A stretch of DNA of 64,000 nucleotides from Effusibacillus consociatus (GTDB lineage: Bacteria > Bacillota > Bacilli > Tumebacillales > Effusibacillaceae), in the NCBI RefSeq assembly GCF_042652925.1, contig NZ_JBHSHC010000050.1, forward strand, positions 1 to 64,000, read 5' to 3'. Each line of letters begins with the position of its first letter. Positions within the stretch are counted from its first letter, which is position 1. The translations under genes were made by a program, and so were the position numbers. The notes beneath the pieces are model-generated. The model saw only the letters and a program-made list of their open reading frames with translations. It did not search any database and had not been told where the DNA came from. Below are positions 22,959 to 32,400 of this stretch, one piece after another.

Positions 22959-23588
22959 ATGCGCTGGCTGTTAACCCCGTATGTGATACGACTTGGAATG
23001 GCCTTTTTAGGTGGTGGTTCGGGATTGATATGGTGGTCTGTTCTGTCACCGCTTCCCTCCAAGTTTTCGTCCGCTCTCGTACTTACCATTTTACAAGTCG
23101 TGTTTTACTATGCGTTTGGATCTTGGCTGGAGTCTACCTATCGCAAGCGGTGGCATGACCCTCTCACAGAGTTGCCGAATCGAGCCTATGCAGACCAAGT
23201 TTTTGCTTCCCTACAGGATCCCTTTTCCATAACCCTACTGGATATTGATTGGTTTAAGCAATTTAATGACACCCATGGCCATTTGGTAGGGGACAAGCTG
23301 TTACAGCGAGTAAGTAAAATCCTAGAAAGTTCCGTTCGGAAAACGGATCATGTCATTCGGTGGGGAGGGGAAGAATTTTTGATTGTATTCCCCCATTCAG
23401 GCTTGAACACAGCTGTCCAGATCACCGACCGGATCCGGGAAACCGTATTGCGGGAAACGGGGGTCACGGTAAGCGCCGGCTGTTCCACCGGATCAAGATC
23501 ACAAATCCAATCCGCGATTCAAAAAGCGGATCAACTCCTGTATGAGGCCAAACAATCTCGTAATACCGTTTTAGCAAAATGCTTGTAA
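22959..23588 (+). CDS. Membrane diguanylate cyclase (GGDEF)
   Basis: The 209-aa protein has two N-terminal helices (about 9-29 and 38-55) and a GGDEF domain: DPLTELPNR, LLDIDWFKQFND, and active site GGEEF at about 136-140. An RxxD inhibitory site (RKTD) sits five residues before it. It should make cyclic di-GMP and be product-inhibited. Such enzymes control pili and surface life. Its position between the transfer ATPase and the Tad pilus genes suggests it tunes pilus or mating activity. AAGGGGG is about 12 bases upstream. Confidence 0.88.
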   Translation: MRWLLTPYVIRLGMAFLGGGSGLIWWSVLSPLPSKFSSALVLTILQVVFYYAFGSWLESTYRKRWHDPLTELPNRAYADQVFASLQDPFSITLLDIDWFKQFNDTHGHLVGDKLLQRVSKILESSVRKTDHVIRWGGEEFLIVFPHSGLNTAVQITDRIRETVLRETGVTVSAGCSTGSRSQIQSAIQKADQLLYEAKQSRNTVLAKCL

Positions 23589-23663
23589 AGGATCCCGTGA
23601 ATCGTGACTGTATCGTTATGGAGGACATAGGTTTCCATTTACAACTTCAGAGAGGGTCAAGGT

Positions 23664-23687
23664 GCCGCTCGAAAAAAGCGGCTTTTT
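23664..23687 (+). terminator. Rho-independent terminator
   Basis: GCCGCT pairs with AGCGGC around CGAAAAA, followed by TTTTT. It splits the coupling-protein/cyclase genes from the Tad locus, which therefore probably has its own promoter. Confidence 0.8.
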
Positions 23688-23743
23688 GTATGCGATCGAA
23701 TAGAGATTTTACAAAAGACTTGGTCCATTGGGGGGGCAAGAGA

Positions 23744-24067
23744 ATGAAGCGAATTCAACTCCTCAAAATCTATGGTTGGGAACGTAAAAGCCGCGGGATT
23801 CCCGATCTCGCTTCACCCTGGAAAGTTCGGATAGCGGAGTATCAGAATGTTCCCATCTATCAAATTGGTGTGCTGGAAATGAGTCAGGCAGTCGACTTAC
23901 AAGATGTTGATGTGATCAAAAACAACCGTCAGGATCGAATTCTCATTTTGACAGACGGGAACCGGGTGCTTGTTGTCAATCATGAAGGGTATGATTACGC
24001 CCGGTACAAAGGACAAATCGATTCCGAAACCCTGCAGCATGTCCTTCAATTGATCATGGAAGGGTAA
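23744..24067 (+). CDS. Conserved-looking hypothetical protein at the head of Tad locus 1
   Basis: ATG 23744 follows GGGGGGC; the frame extends upstream to 23579 but across a terminator. The 107-aa product is a soluble, mixed alpha/beta protein (KVRIAEYQNVPIYQIGVLEM, RILILTDGNRVLVVNHEGYD). No motif or family was recognised. Its place just before the prepilin peptidase suggests a regulatory or assembly role in the pilus system, but that is only context. Confidence 0.65.
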   Translation: MKRIQLLKIYGWERKSRGIPDLASPWKVRIAEYQNVPIYQIGVLEMSQAVDLQDVDVIKNNRQDRILILTDGNRVLVVNHEGYDYARYKGQIDSETLQHVLQLIMEG

Positions 24068-24124
24068 GCCGCTTGAGGACTGGTTGTTGAAAGGAGAGAA
24101 AAGCTTACGGAATTTTGGATCTGG

Positions 24125-24637
24125 ATGGTAGGCAGTGTTTTGTTTTTCGTGATGGCATGCTCCATTGTAACCGATCTGCAAGAACGGCGAATTCCCAATC
24201 TTATTACACTGCCACCTATGGCAGCCGGTCTTTGGATTGTGGTGATGATGGCAAGCTTCCAGCACCATTTTGAATATTTGGCGATGTATGCGGCTGCTTT
24301 TCTCGTGGCGGTCGGATTCTGCTTCCTCATGGAGAAGGGGAAGGTTTGGTCAGCTGGCGACAGCAAGTTGTTTCTGGTGGCAATCGTTTGGATCAATGGA
24401 GTTGTGTTTCCGCCATGGGGGACAACTCTTTTGATAGGTTCCACCCTTCTGATTCACGCCGGGATGACGCTGCTTCCGCGAATCAATGAGCGAACCCTTT
24501 TCCGGTTCTGGCAGACGGCTTTTTTTCAGCAAGGGTCTTCGACTAGGAAATGCCAATATCCCGGTTCCCTGTGTATTGCTGCAGCCAGTCTGTTCATGTT
24601 CGTGATGGTCTTGATGGGGGTGGAGGGAGGTGGTTAA
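24125..24637 (+). CDS. cpaA: Prepilin peptidase, A24 family (locus 1)
   Basis: The 170-aa membrane protein has the two aspartates of the family: SIVTDLQERRIPN near the start and WSAGDSKLFL (GxGD-like) near 75. It should cleave the leader of the Flp-like and TadE-like pilins of this locus. The start is uncertain: ATG 24125 has no ribosome-binding site, while a good AAAGGAGAG lies about 27 bases upstream without a standard in-frame start. The CpaB gene follows directly. Confidence 0.85.
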   Translation: MVGSVLFFVMACSIVTDLQERRIPNLITLPPMAAGLWIVVMMASFQHHFEYLAMYAAAFLVAVGFCFLMEKGKVWSAGDSKLFLVAIVWINGVVFPPWGTTLLIGSTLLIHAGMTLLPRINERTLFRFWQTAFFQQGSSTRKCQYPGSLCIAAASLFMFVMVLMGVEGGG

Positions 24638-24638
24638 T

Positions 24639-25394
24639 GTGAGAAAACAGTGGTTGGGTGTTTTGGGGTTGGCGATGTTGATCTCAACGGTATTGGGCGG
24701 AATCGGCCTCTATATTTGGAAGGACCGTTTGATTTTGACTCCTGTAGTGGTAACGGTCGAATCAATCCCGGAAAATCGCCCCATCACGACTTCCTCCCTG
24801 AAGGTGATCCAACTGCCGCAGATGGCAGTCCCACCAGGGACGGCTCATACTGTGAATGATGTGAATAACATGTGGACAACATCTGGGTATTCCATTCCCA
24901 AAAACAGCTTTGTCTATCTCTCCCACATCATTCCGAAGTCCGAAGTAAGCAAGAAGGAAGCATTGAAGCCGCTAGAACGGTTCGTCTCGATCCCGGTTGA
25001 GGATGCGATGCGGAGCGGAAGTGGCGTTCAACGGGGAGAGCATGTGGATATTTGGTTTGTCGTCAGAGGGTCCACGAACGGCAGTTTTGCCGGCAAATTG
25101 TTGACCAATATCGAAGTGGTTGGGCTGCAAGACAGAAAAGTACCGGACCCAGCAAAGGAGAATCCCGTACAAAAGCCGGGATTCTTTTCGTTTGTGCCGA
25201 CACCTTCGTTTTCTTCATCTGAAACCTACCTGACAATCCGGGTGGCGGAACAAGACATCCCCTATCTGCTGTCGGCCAAACAGGAAGGGACATTGGTGGT
25301 GGTGAGCCGAGGAAATGACGCGGATGATGCTCAGCCAGTAGAGGCCAAAGAATGGCTGAAAAGCAGATGGCAAGGGAAGGAGGGGAAACGTTGA
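24639..25394 (+). CDS. cpaB: CpaB/RcpC-type pilus assembly protein (locus 1)
   Basis: The 251-aa protein has an N-terminal membrane helix and a SAF domain (VVTVESIPENRPITTSSLKV), then an RcpC-like domain (VSIPVEDAMRSGSGVQRGEH, DIWFVV). CpaB proteins help build the Tad pilus at the membrane. GTG 24639 follows GGAGGGAGG and is preferred. The stop overlaps the start of the CpaE gene, indicating coupled translation. Confidence 0.85.
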   Translation: MRKQWLGVLGLAMLISTVLGGIGLYIWKDRLILTPVVVTVESIPENRPITTSSLKVIQLPQMAVPPGTAHTVNDVNNMWTTSGYSIPKNSFVYLSHIIPKSEVSKKEALKPLERFVSIPVEDAMRSGSGVQRGEHVDIWFVVRGSTNGSFAGKLLTNIEVVGLQDRKVPDPAKENPVQKPGFFSFVPTPSFSSSETYLTIRVAEQDIPYLLSAKQEGTLVVVSRGNDADDAQPVEAKEWLKSRWQGKEGKR

Positions 25395-26212
25395 TTGTCG
25401 GTATGTACTCACCAAAACCCGGCATGGGGGCCAGCACGGTTGCAAGACAGCTTGCCGTTCATGCCGCTTCGGAAAACCACAAGGTTCTTCTGGTGGAATT
25501 GGATTATCGGTATCCCAGCACGGCTGCCGTGTGGCAACTGGCCGATCGGGACCGCTGTTTGGAAACAGCCGTATTGGATGCGCAGACGAAACGGAATTGG
25601 AAGCTAAACGAATATCTCATGCGGCCAGAACAGCCAAAAAAAGATGGGGCTGCTTGCAGAGTGAAAACGAGAGGCACCCAAAAGCTATCTGCCCGACTGC
25701 ACGTCTTGGCCCCTTCCGGACTCCGGGGGTTTGAACAGTGTCCCGAGGAACCGGAAACGTTTATATCCGACCTGCTGCGGCAGACCCAACAACAAGGCTT
25801 TCAATGGGTGGTGCTTGATATTCCCAGTGAAATCGATTCGGTCTTGGCACTTTCCGCGTTACAGAACGTGGAGGTTTGTATTTTGCTACTGGATGAAACG
25901 GAAGGCAATTACCGGATTGCCCAACAGCGAATGTCCCTCATGCAGACATTGGGGGTTCCGGGGCGCATGCTGTCGATCCACAACCGTTGGCGACCGGGGA
26001 GGATCTGTTGGGTTGAAACACAGAAACCGGAGGAGTGGGCGCAACCGGTTGCAAGTTTTCCGTTTGTTGGGAGCTTGGGCAAGTCGTCTCTGACTCCCGC
26101 ACGTCCTTTCTCTTGGAGATACCGGAAGGCGCTTCGGCAGCTTTTTCAGGTTTTGCTCCAGATGGAAAAAGAAATGCTGTCCAAGAAAAACGAAAGGGGG
26201 CTTCCCATTTGA
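25391..26212 (+). CDS. cpaE: CpaE/TadZ-like P-loop protein (locus 1)
   Basis: The 273-aa MinD/ParA-type protein begins with a TTG overlapping the cpaB stop, after GGAAGGAGGGG. The P-loop is KPGMGAST: the signature Lys is kept but the usual second Lys is Ala, as is common in CpaE/TadZ. Later motifs are LLVELDYRYPS and WVVLDIPSEID (Walker B). TadZ places the pilus machine in the cell. It lacks the extra N-terminal domain present in the locus 2 protein (44633). It overlaps cpaF by 4 bases. Confidence 0.82.
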   Translation: MIVGMYSPKPGMGASTVARQLAVHAASENHKVLLVELDYRYPSTAAVWQLADRDRCLETAVLDAQTKRNWKLNEYLMRPEQPKKDGAACRVKTRGTQKLSARLHVLAPSGLRGFEQCPEEPETFISDLLRQTQQQGFQWVVLDIPSEIDSVLALSALQNVEVCILLLDETEGNYRIAQQRMSLMQTLGVPGRMLSIHNRWRPGRICWVETQKPEEWAQPVASFPFVGSLGKSSLTPARPFSWRYRKALRQLFQVLLQMEKEMLSKKNERGLPI

Positions 26213-27465
26213 ATGAAAAGGACATGATCCAAGCCTATGTTTCGACTCCGCTTGGACGTCATCGCATCCGCTTTCGACTGGTTCCAGTTTGGCTGTCGGG
26301 TGAACGACGTTTGACGTTGGTGGCCGAACTGCGTGACTATTTTCTGCGACAGCCCCTTTTCCCGGAAAACCCCGAACCCCCTCAGAATACAGGGCGTATC
26401 GTGGAAACTTACATTCGGGAACAAACAGGCTTAATCGGGGAGGACCTGCAGCAAGTCAGCCGCATAGTCTATTGGGAACTTTTTGGCTGGAGCGTGTTGG
26501 AACCGTATCTGGCCGATCCCGAAATCACGGATGTCGTCGCGAATGCGCATGAGATTTGGGTGCAGCGTAAGGGGGAGAAGATCCAAGTTCCCGCCAGATT
26601 TCAGAATGAAGAACATATTACGTATGTCGCGCGAAAGATCGCTCATGCCGCAGGACAATCGCTGACAACGGGACAGCCCTTTGTCACCTGTTATGTGCGC
26701 GGAATGCGGGTCAACCTAATGTTGCCTCCCGTTGCCGACAACGGAACCACCATTATTATCCGAAAATACCGGGCGAACCGTTGGACAGAGCAGGAGTATG
26801 TTCAATCAGGGACTCTCAACCGGGAGGTTTGGCAGTTATTGGCTGCCGCGATGGAAGCGGGGGTGACAGGCATCATCAGCGGTCCGGTTGGATCCGGGAA
26901 AACGACCTTATTGCAAAGCTTGGTTGCCTTTATTCCGGACGGGGACGGGATCTTGGTTGCAGAGACTGTTCCGGAATTGCAACTCAAGAAGTTGTATCCA
27001 AACAAATGCATCCTCAGTGTGGTGCCGCGCTTGCGTGGTCACGAAGCCAGCCGAATCACACTGGAACAGTTGTTTGAAAACGCGCTTCATCAAAATATGA
27101 GGCGCTTTTTGTTTGGGGAAATAAGGGGGACGGAAGCATCCCTCGTGCTGGAAGCTTTTCAAACGGGCCATTCCGGCTGGACCACCATGCATGCAGACAA
27201 TCCACAAGACGCTTTGCAACGGCTGGTCGCGATGTGTCTGCGTACAGATCGGCAGTTGAATCCGGAGTATACAGAAGCGATGGTTACCAAGGCTGTGGAC
27301 CTGATTGTCCAGATGCACCGGTACCGGGTCACGGAGGTGGCGGAGGTCATACAAGATCCAAACAGGAAAGCCAGTGTAGTTCCTTTGTTTCGGTATCGTG
27401 AAGGTCGTTGGGATCGGCTGAATCGTCCCTCCCCCACCTTGATGGCCAAATTGAAACGAGGGTGA
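26209..27465 (+). CDS. cpaF: CpaF/TadA-type secretion ATPase (locus 1)
   Basis: The 418-aa ATPase of the type II/IV secretion group has Walker A GPVGSGKTT, an Asp box (VAETVPELQL), Walker B FLFGEIRGTEA and a His box (GHSGWTTMHADNP). It powers Tad pilus assembly. TTG 26209 overlaps the cpaE stop and has GAAAGGGGG upstream; the frame continues further up without a good site. All catalytic motifs look intact, unlike the locus 2 copy. Confidence 0.92.
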   Translation: MNEKDMIQAYVSTPLGRHRIRFRLVPVWLSGERRLTLVAELRDYFLRQPLFPENPEPPQNTGRIVETYIREQTGLIGEDLQQVSRIVYWELFGWSVLEPYLADPEITDVVANAHEIWVQRKGEKIQVPARFQNEEHITYVARKIAHAAGQSLTTGQPFVTCYVRGMRVNLMLPPVADNGTTIIIRKYRANRWTEQEYVQSGTLNREVWQLLAAAMEAGVTGIISGPVGSGKTTLLQSLVAFIPDGDGILVAETVPELQLKKLYPNKCILSVVPRLRGHEASRITLEQLFENALHQNMRRFLFGEIRGTEASLVLEAFQTGHSGWTTMHADNPQDALQRLVAMCLRTDRQLNPEYTEAMVTKAVDLIVQMHRYRVTEVAEVIQDPNRKASVVPLFRYREGRWDRLNRPSPTLMAKLKRG

Positions 27466-27470
27466 CAACC

Positions 27471-28259
27471 GTGAAGCGAAAGATTGGGGAAAAAGCCCCG
27501 TGGATGGTTCCCTGGCGTTATCTTCCGGAAGCTCGTGCGCTGGGCTGGCCCCTTCGTGGTTGGATGTACGGTGTCTTGCTGAGTGCTTCGTTTGGGCTGG
27601 GCATCAGTTTCGGACTGCTACTGGACATATACGGGTTGGGTATTGGGATGGGAGCGTTTTTTGCGTATGCCATTCCCGGAGAACTTCTCCTTTGGGTTCG
27701 TCAGCGACACTTGAAAAGGATGCGTCAGTTGATGGGCGAAGCGGTGCGGACGCTGCACACTTCCTATCTGGCTTGCGGCCAATGGGGACAGGCAGTCAAG
27801 ATGAGTCTGCCGTACGTTCCAAGTGAGATCCAGCCCCTCTTCCAGAGGATTTTCCGGCAACAGCAGGTAGGCGTACCGCTCGATCAAGCGATGACGGATA
27901 TGCCGAACCAAGTTCTCCTTTCAGAAACAGGCTTCTTTCTGGAAGTGGCCCGCCTGTTGGAACAGGTGGGCGGACCGCTGGGGGGAGCGCTGCTGGAGGA
28001 TGTAATCAGCTTACTGGAAGAAGCGAACACGAAAGCTGGGGAACTGGCAGGAGAAGTCGCGGCCCGACAGATGGAGACACGCCATTTGTTTGTGTTGTTC
28101 CTCGTGGAGCTGGTGTTCTTCCGGCTGATAAGTGTCGTGTATTTTGACGATTTGTTTCACAGTGTACCCGGCCAGTTGCTGATTTCCGCTTTGTTTTTTC
28201 TGAATACCGGGTGTCTCATTTGGGTACGGCAGCAGATTCAGAAATTCGAGATCCAGTAG
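27471..28259 (+). CDS. tadB: TadB-like inner-membrane pilus platform protein (locus 1)
   Basis: The 262-aa protein has an N-terminal pair of helices, a cytoplasmic T2SSF-like domain (MRQLMGEAVRTLHTSYLACG, VGVPLDQAMTDM, SETGFFLEVARLLEQVGG) and two C-terminal helices. GTG 27471 is chosen just after the cpaF stop. With TadC it forms the membrane platform moved by CpaF. Confidence 0.82.
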   Translation: MKRKIGEKAPWMVPWRYLPEARALGWPLRGWMYGVLLSASFGLGISFGLLLDIYGLGIGMGAFFAYAIPGELLLWVRQRHLKRMRQLMGEAVRTLHTSYLACGQWGQAVKMSLPYVPSEIQPLFQRIFRQQQVGVPLDQAMTDMPNQVLLSETGFFLEVARLLEQVGGPLGGALLEDVISLLEEANTKAGELAGEVAARQMETRHLFVLFLVELVFFRLISVVYFDDLFHSVPGQLLISALFFLNTGCLIWVRQQIQKFEIQ

Positions 28260-28273
28260 GGGTGGTGAGCAGG

Positions 28274-29116
28274 ATGGAAATGCAGTGGGGGTTGCTGGCA
28301 ATGGGATTGTGGGGATGTGTCCTGGTTTCGATTGGGTTTTCATCCCTTAAGCGAATTCAAACGAAACCAAAGAAAGGGTGGGAACACGGACTGGCGGGGG
28401 CATACTCCGGTCTGGAGAAGGAAATCAAATCTTCCAGGTCCGTGATTCGGTTGCAACACGACTTGGAATTGTTGGATCGGGCTGAGACGCTGCAATCACT
28501 TGTACGCCGGCAATGGGTGTATGGGTGCTCCGCTTTCCTGGCAGGGATAACCCTATGGTTGTATAACTTCCACCCGGGAGGGCTGCTATTCGGGACTCTG
28601 TGTGCCTCGCTCGCCTACCAGAGTCCGGTCCGGAAAATCCATCGTGAGGCCCAGGCGTTACGACGAGAATGGGAGCGCCAATTGCCTCTGCTGCAGTTGG
28701 GAATTTTGCAACGAATGCTGGCCGGCCAGTCTCCTTTGGTCGCGGTTCGCGGGGCAAGCCAAACCATGTCGGCTTCCCTGCAAGGGGAGATGAGGCGATT
28801 GCTCACGGATATGGAAATGACCGGGGATGCAGCTGGAGCGTGGGAACGGTGGACTAAACGAATGGATTCGCCGTATGCCCGGAGGTTTGCCGGCCTTCTG
28901 AAGCTTACGATGACGGTCCATGCGGATGGCATGGAGCGGTCTCTGCGTGCTGCCTATCTCGCCCTTCGCCAGGAACAACAGGACAGATGGAGGCGGCAGG
29001 CCCGGCAGTTGCCCCAGCTTTTGCAATGGCCGAATTTGATTTTGTTTGCCAGTCTTATCACTTTGCCCGTACTCAGTGTGGGGATCGGGATTTCCCGGAT
29101 ACTCCGCACGTTTTAA
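28274..29116 (+). CDS. tadC: TadC-like inner-membrane pilus platform protein (locus 1)
   Basis: The 280-aa protein has an N-terminal helix, a pair of helices at about 83-115, a T2SSF-like cytoplasmic domain (LPLLQLGILQRMLAGQSPLV, FAGLLKLTMTVHADGM) and a C-terminal helix. ATG 28274 follows GGGGTGGTGAG. It is paired with TadB, as in all Tad loci. Confidence 0.82.
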   Translation: MEMQWGLLAMGLWGCVLVSIGFSSLKRIQTKPKKGWEHGLAGAYSGLEKEIKSSRSVIRLQHDLELLDRAETLQSLVRRQWVYGCSAFLAGITLWLYNFHPGGLLFGTLCASLAYQSPVRKIHREAQALRREWERQLPLLQLGILQRMLAGQSPLVAVRGASQTMSASLQGEMRRLLTDMEMTGDAAGAWERWTKRMDSPYARRFAGLLKLTMTVHADGMERSLRAAYLALRQEQQDRWRRQARQLPQLLQWPNLILFASLITLPVLSVGIGISRILRTF

Positions 29117-29185
29117 TACATGCATTTTAATTTCAAAAAATGAGAGGAGGAAGGCCCTGTTTACGGGGACAAGGGCCGAAAGGAA

Positions 29186-29413
29186 ATGTTGAAAAAGCGA
29201 ATTGTGAACTGGTTGAAAGACGAACGGGGGATTGCCTCGATTGACGAGGGAAACCTTGCGATGGTCAAGCTGCTCGCTGGAATGGGGCTCGGAACACTGT
29301 TGTTTGCGGGGATTGCGGCTTTTGGATCAGCGCTGCTTGGCGATCATGGGCTTTTCCAAAGCGTTTTGACCAACACGTCGATCAACTACAGCGGCGGGCT
29401 TTGGACGAACTAA
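29186..29413 (+). CDS. flp: Flp-like major pilin candidate (locus 1)
   Basis: The 75-aa protein has a short basic leader (MLKKRIVNWLKDERG) and a mature start IASIDEGN leading into a hydrophobic helix (VKLLAGMGLGTLLFAGIAAF). Cleavage after Gly15 by the A24 peptidase is expected. Position +5 is Asp instead of the usual Glu, the same change as in the TadE-like protein of this locus. A hairpin (GGCCCT with AGGGCC) sits just before the gene and may affect its translation. Confidence 0.75.
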   Translation: MLKKRIVNWLKDERGIASIDEGNLAMVKLLAGMGLGTLLFAGIAAFGSALLGDHGLFQSVLTNTSINYSGGLWTN

Positions 29414-29479
29414 GAAAGGGTGGGATGTTTCCTCCCTTTCTATTTTTTACGCCAATGGCAGGAGGTGATTCTTTTCGGT

Positions 29480-32400
29480 ATGAAACTTACAAAAATATTG
29501 TTTTTTCGTAAACGGTGGGGCATCGGTTGGTTGGTCTTGCTGTTGGCGGTGCTTGTGGTCTTACCAGGGCGAAGTTCGGCGGCTCCAACGGAAACATTGG
29601 TGTCGGCGACGGTGGATGTGATTGTCGCCATCGACACCACAGGAAGCATGTCCGGTTGGATCAACCAGGTCCGAACGGAAACCGCCTCGTTTGCCAACAA
29701 GCTGCAGGCAGAGGGATTTGATTATCGCTTGGGCCTGTTGGACTTTAAAGATGTCCGTGTCGATGGCGGTCCCTGGTGGTACGGTATGACGAAAAGTTCA
29801 GCCACGTTTAATTCGTGGGTGAACGGACTGCGGGCAACTGGCGGGGGCGACTGGCCGGAATCGGATATCAACGCCATGTATACCGCGACCCAAAAGTTCC
29901 AAAAGGAAGGGCGTTCGACGGCAGGCCGCATGCTGATCCTGATCACCGATGCGCCGTTTATCAGCTCGGAAAACGGGTATGACGCGCGGGGAATGGGTAC
30001 GTTCCTGCATCACAACAACGTTGTCCTGAACATCATCGGCACAGGTGCGGATGCGTGGGGGCAGGCGACCCAAGTCACCAGTCTAACAGCCGGAGCCTAT
30101 TACAATACGAACGATTTACGCAGTGCCTACGAAAAAATCATTTCGCAAATCCAGAAAAATACGCCACCGAAAGTGGAAGACAGCAAAGTGACGCTTCCCC
30201 CGGGAGTCGATCCCGGATCGATCACTCCCACGACCGATCTCGAGTTTACGCTTACTGGATCGGATAAGGACGGGGATGTGCTGCGGTATTATTGGGCCGG
30301 TTTATCACCGAGTGAACGTACGATCTTCCTGGGATCCACCCCGACGATCCACGTCCGCTTGACGGAACCTGGAGTGTGGGAAGTGACAGGAACGGCAACC
30401 GACCCGACAGGAGAATCGGTGTCCGTGACACACCGGATTGCCGTAGGCAACCGGAAGCCGTCTGTCTCCAACTTACGGATTGATTCCGCAAACAGCATAA
30501 CGCCCACTCTGTTCTGGAACTATGCCGATCCTGACGGGCATCCGCAAGAGAAGGTGCAGTTGCGGGTCAAAAAAGGGGACGAGGTCGTTTGGGACAGCGG
30601 GGAGGTACCCACTGCGGACTTCCAGGGTACAGTTCGGGGAATGGCATACGGCGGCGATTACACGGTTGAAGTCCGAGCCATGGATCGCTATGATGCCTGG
30701 AGCGATTGGACAAGCCTGCCGGTGCACATCAATGGGCTTCCGGATCTTTTCCCAGTTTCCTTGACCACCACGCCTAGTGAGTCTGTATTGGATCAAGAGA
30801 CCGTTACCGTAAACGTGCAAGTAAAAAACGAAGGGGAACAGGCAGCAGGAACATTCCGTGTTTCCCTCTATGATGATGGCAACCTGGTTGGGGAACAAAC
30901 GGTTGCAAGTGTAAGGACAGGGGAAAACAGGGTTATCTCCTTTTCGTATCAAGCTTCCAATCCAACAACCCACTCCCTGAAAGCGATCGTCGATACCGGG
31001 AAGCAAGTGACGGAAGCAAACGAAGCGAACAACGAGATCACGGGATCCGTCCGGGTGCTCCACCGCGTCGATCTGGTTCCTTCGATTTCGTTCCTGCCGG
31101 CGGATACGATTCCGCAAGGCGGAACCTTCACGGCGCGAATCACCGTTCAAAATGTGGGGCAGGGGGATGCCGGAACCTTTCAGGTCGACGTCTACCGCGA
31201 TGGAACGCGGATCTTACAAAAAACGTTTGATCGACTGGCTACAGGCGCAACTGCATCCTTTAATCTGGAAAACCTCCCGGCGCAAACAGCCGGCATGTCC
31301 ACGTTCAAAGTTGTCGCGGACGCGGCCTCCCAACTGGCGGAAGCCCGTGAGGATAACAATACAGTCGAGGCCAAAATGGTGATCCTGGCTCCGTTAGAGG
31401 TCAACGATATTCGCTTCACTCCTGCCCCTGACGGGAGAAGCATAACCATTCACTGGCAGGATCCGGCAGATACCATCTTGGATCATGTGGAACTGGTTCT
31501 AAGTGGTAACGGAACGGGGGAAGGCACCCCAATTCGTGTGGAAAAAGGGGTTCAACAAGCGACCTTCGCCGGTTTGCAGCCGGAAACGTCGTACTCGATT
31601 CGAATGCAAACGGTCAATACATTCGGTGCAAAGTCAAGCGGGATCGTGCAGACTGTTACCACACCCAAAGATACGGTTCCGGCAGGAGACGTGAAGGATG
31701 TCCGTGCAACATCCGGACCGCAGGGACGCTCGATTCAGGTGCAGTGGACAGATCCTGCGGATGACGACTATCGATTGGCTGAATTACGACTGCTTTCCAA
31801 CGAGGGCAACGTCATCGGAGATCCTGTCCGTGTGGCGGCAGGGATGAACCGGTATGTCTTTGAACGAGTCAAGCCCGCAACCGATTATGTCATCGAAATC
31901 CATACTGTGGATGCATCGGGCAATCGTTCAACCGGGGTAAAGGTTCCCGTCCGCACCGGCAATGATACCCTTCCCCCCAAAGCGGTGGATCGCCTCGCCG
32001 GTAAGGCCGACAAACAAACCAGTACATTGCAGGTGACTTGGAAAGACCCAGCGGATCCGGATTTGGAAGCCGTGTTGTTGCTTCTGAAAGAAGACCGGGA
32101 AGGGGCGGAATGGACCGAAGCAGTTCGAATTCCGAAAGGAAAAGAAACGGCTGTCCTGAAACCAAAACCGAATCAAACCTATGTCATCCGGGCGATCGCC
32201 GTGGACGATGCGGGAAATCGCTCCGAAGCGGCCGATACTCGGGCAGCGCTCCTTCTCCCGAAACCGCTGGCACCCGTCGACATCCGGTTCAGCAAATGGG
32301 GCAAGAAACCGGTCATTCAATGGCGGGAAGCGGGGAACCTCCTGCCGGTCACATACAACCTGTATCGGCAGGTGTCCGGGGAAGAAATGAAGAAAATTGC

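Noticed and set aside
25391..26212. Ala in place of Lys in the CpaE P-loop of locus 1 as a sign of a broken enzyme
   Set aside because: GAST-type variants are common in CpaE/TadZ proteins, so this is within the family's normal range.
29117..29185. Leader peptide starting ATGAGAGGAGGAAGGCCC before the locus 1 pilin
   Set aside because: It has no ribosome-binding site and runs out of frame into the pilin gene; the hairpin there is more likely a translation or stability element.
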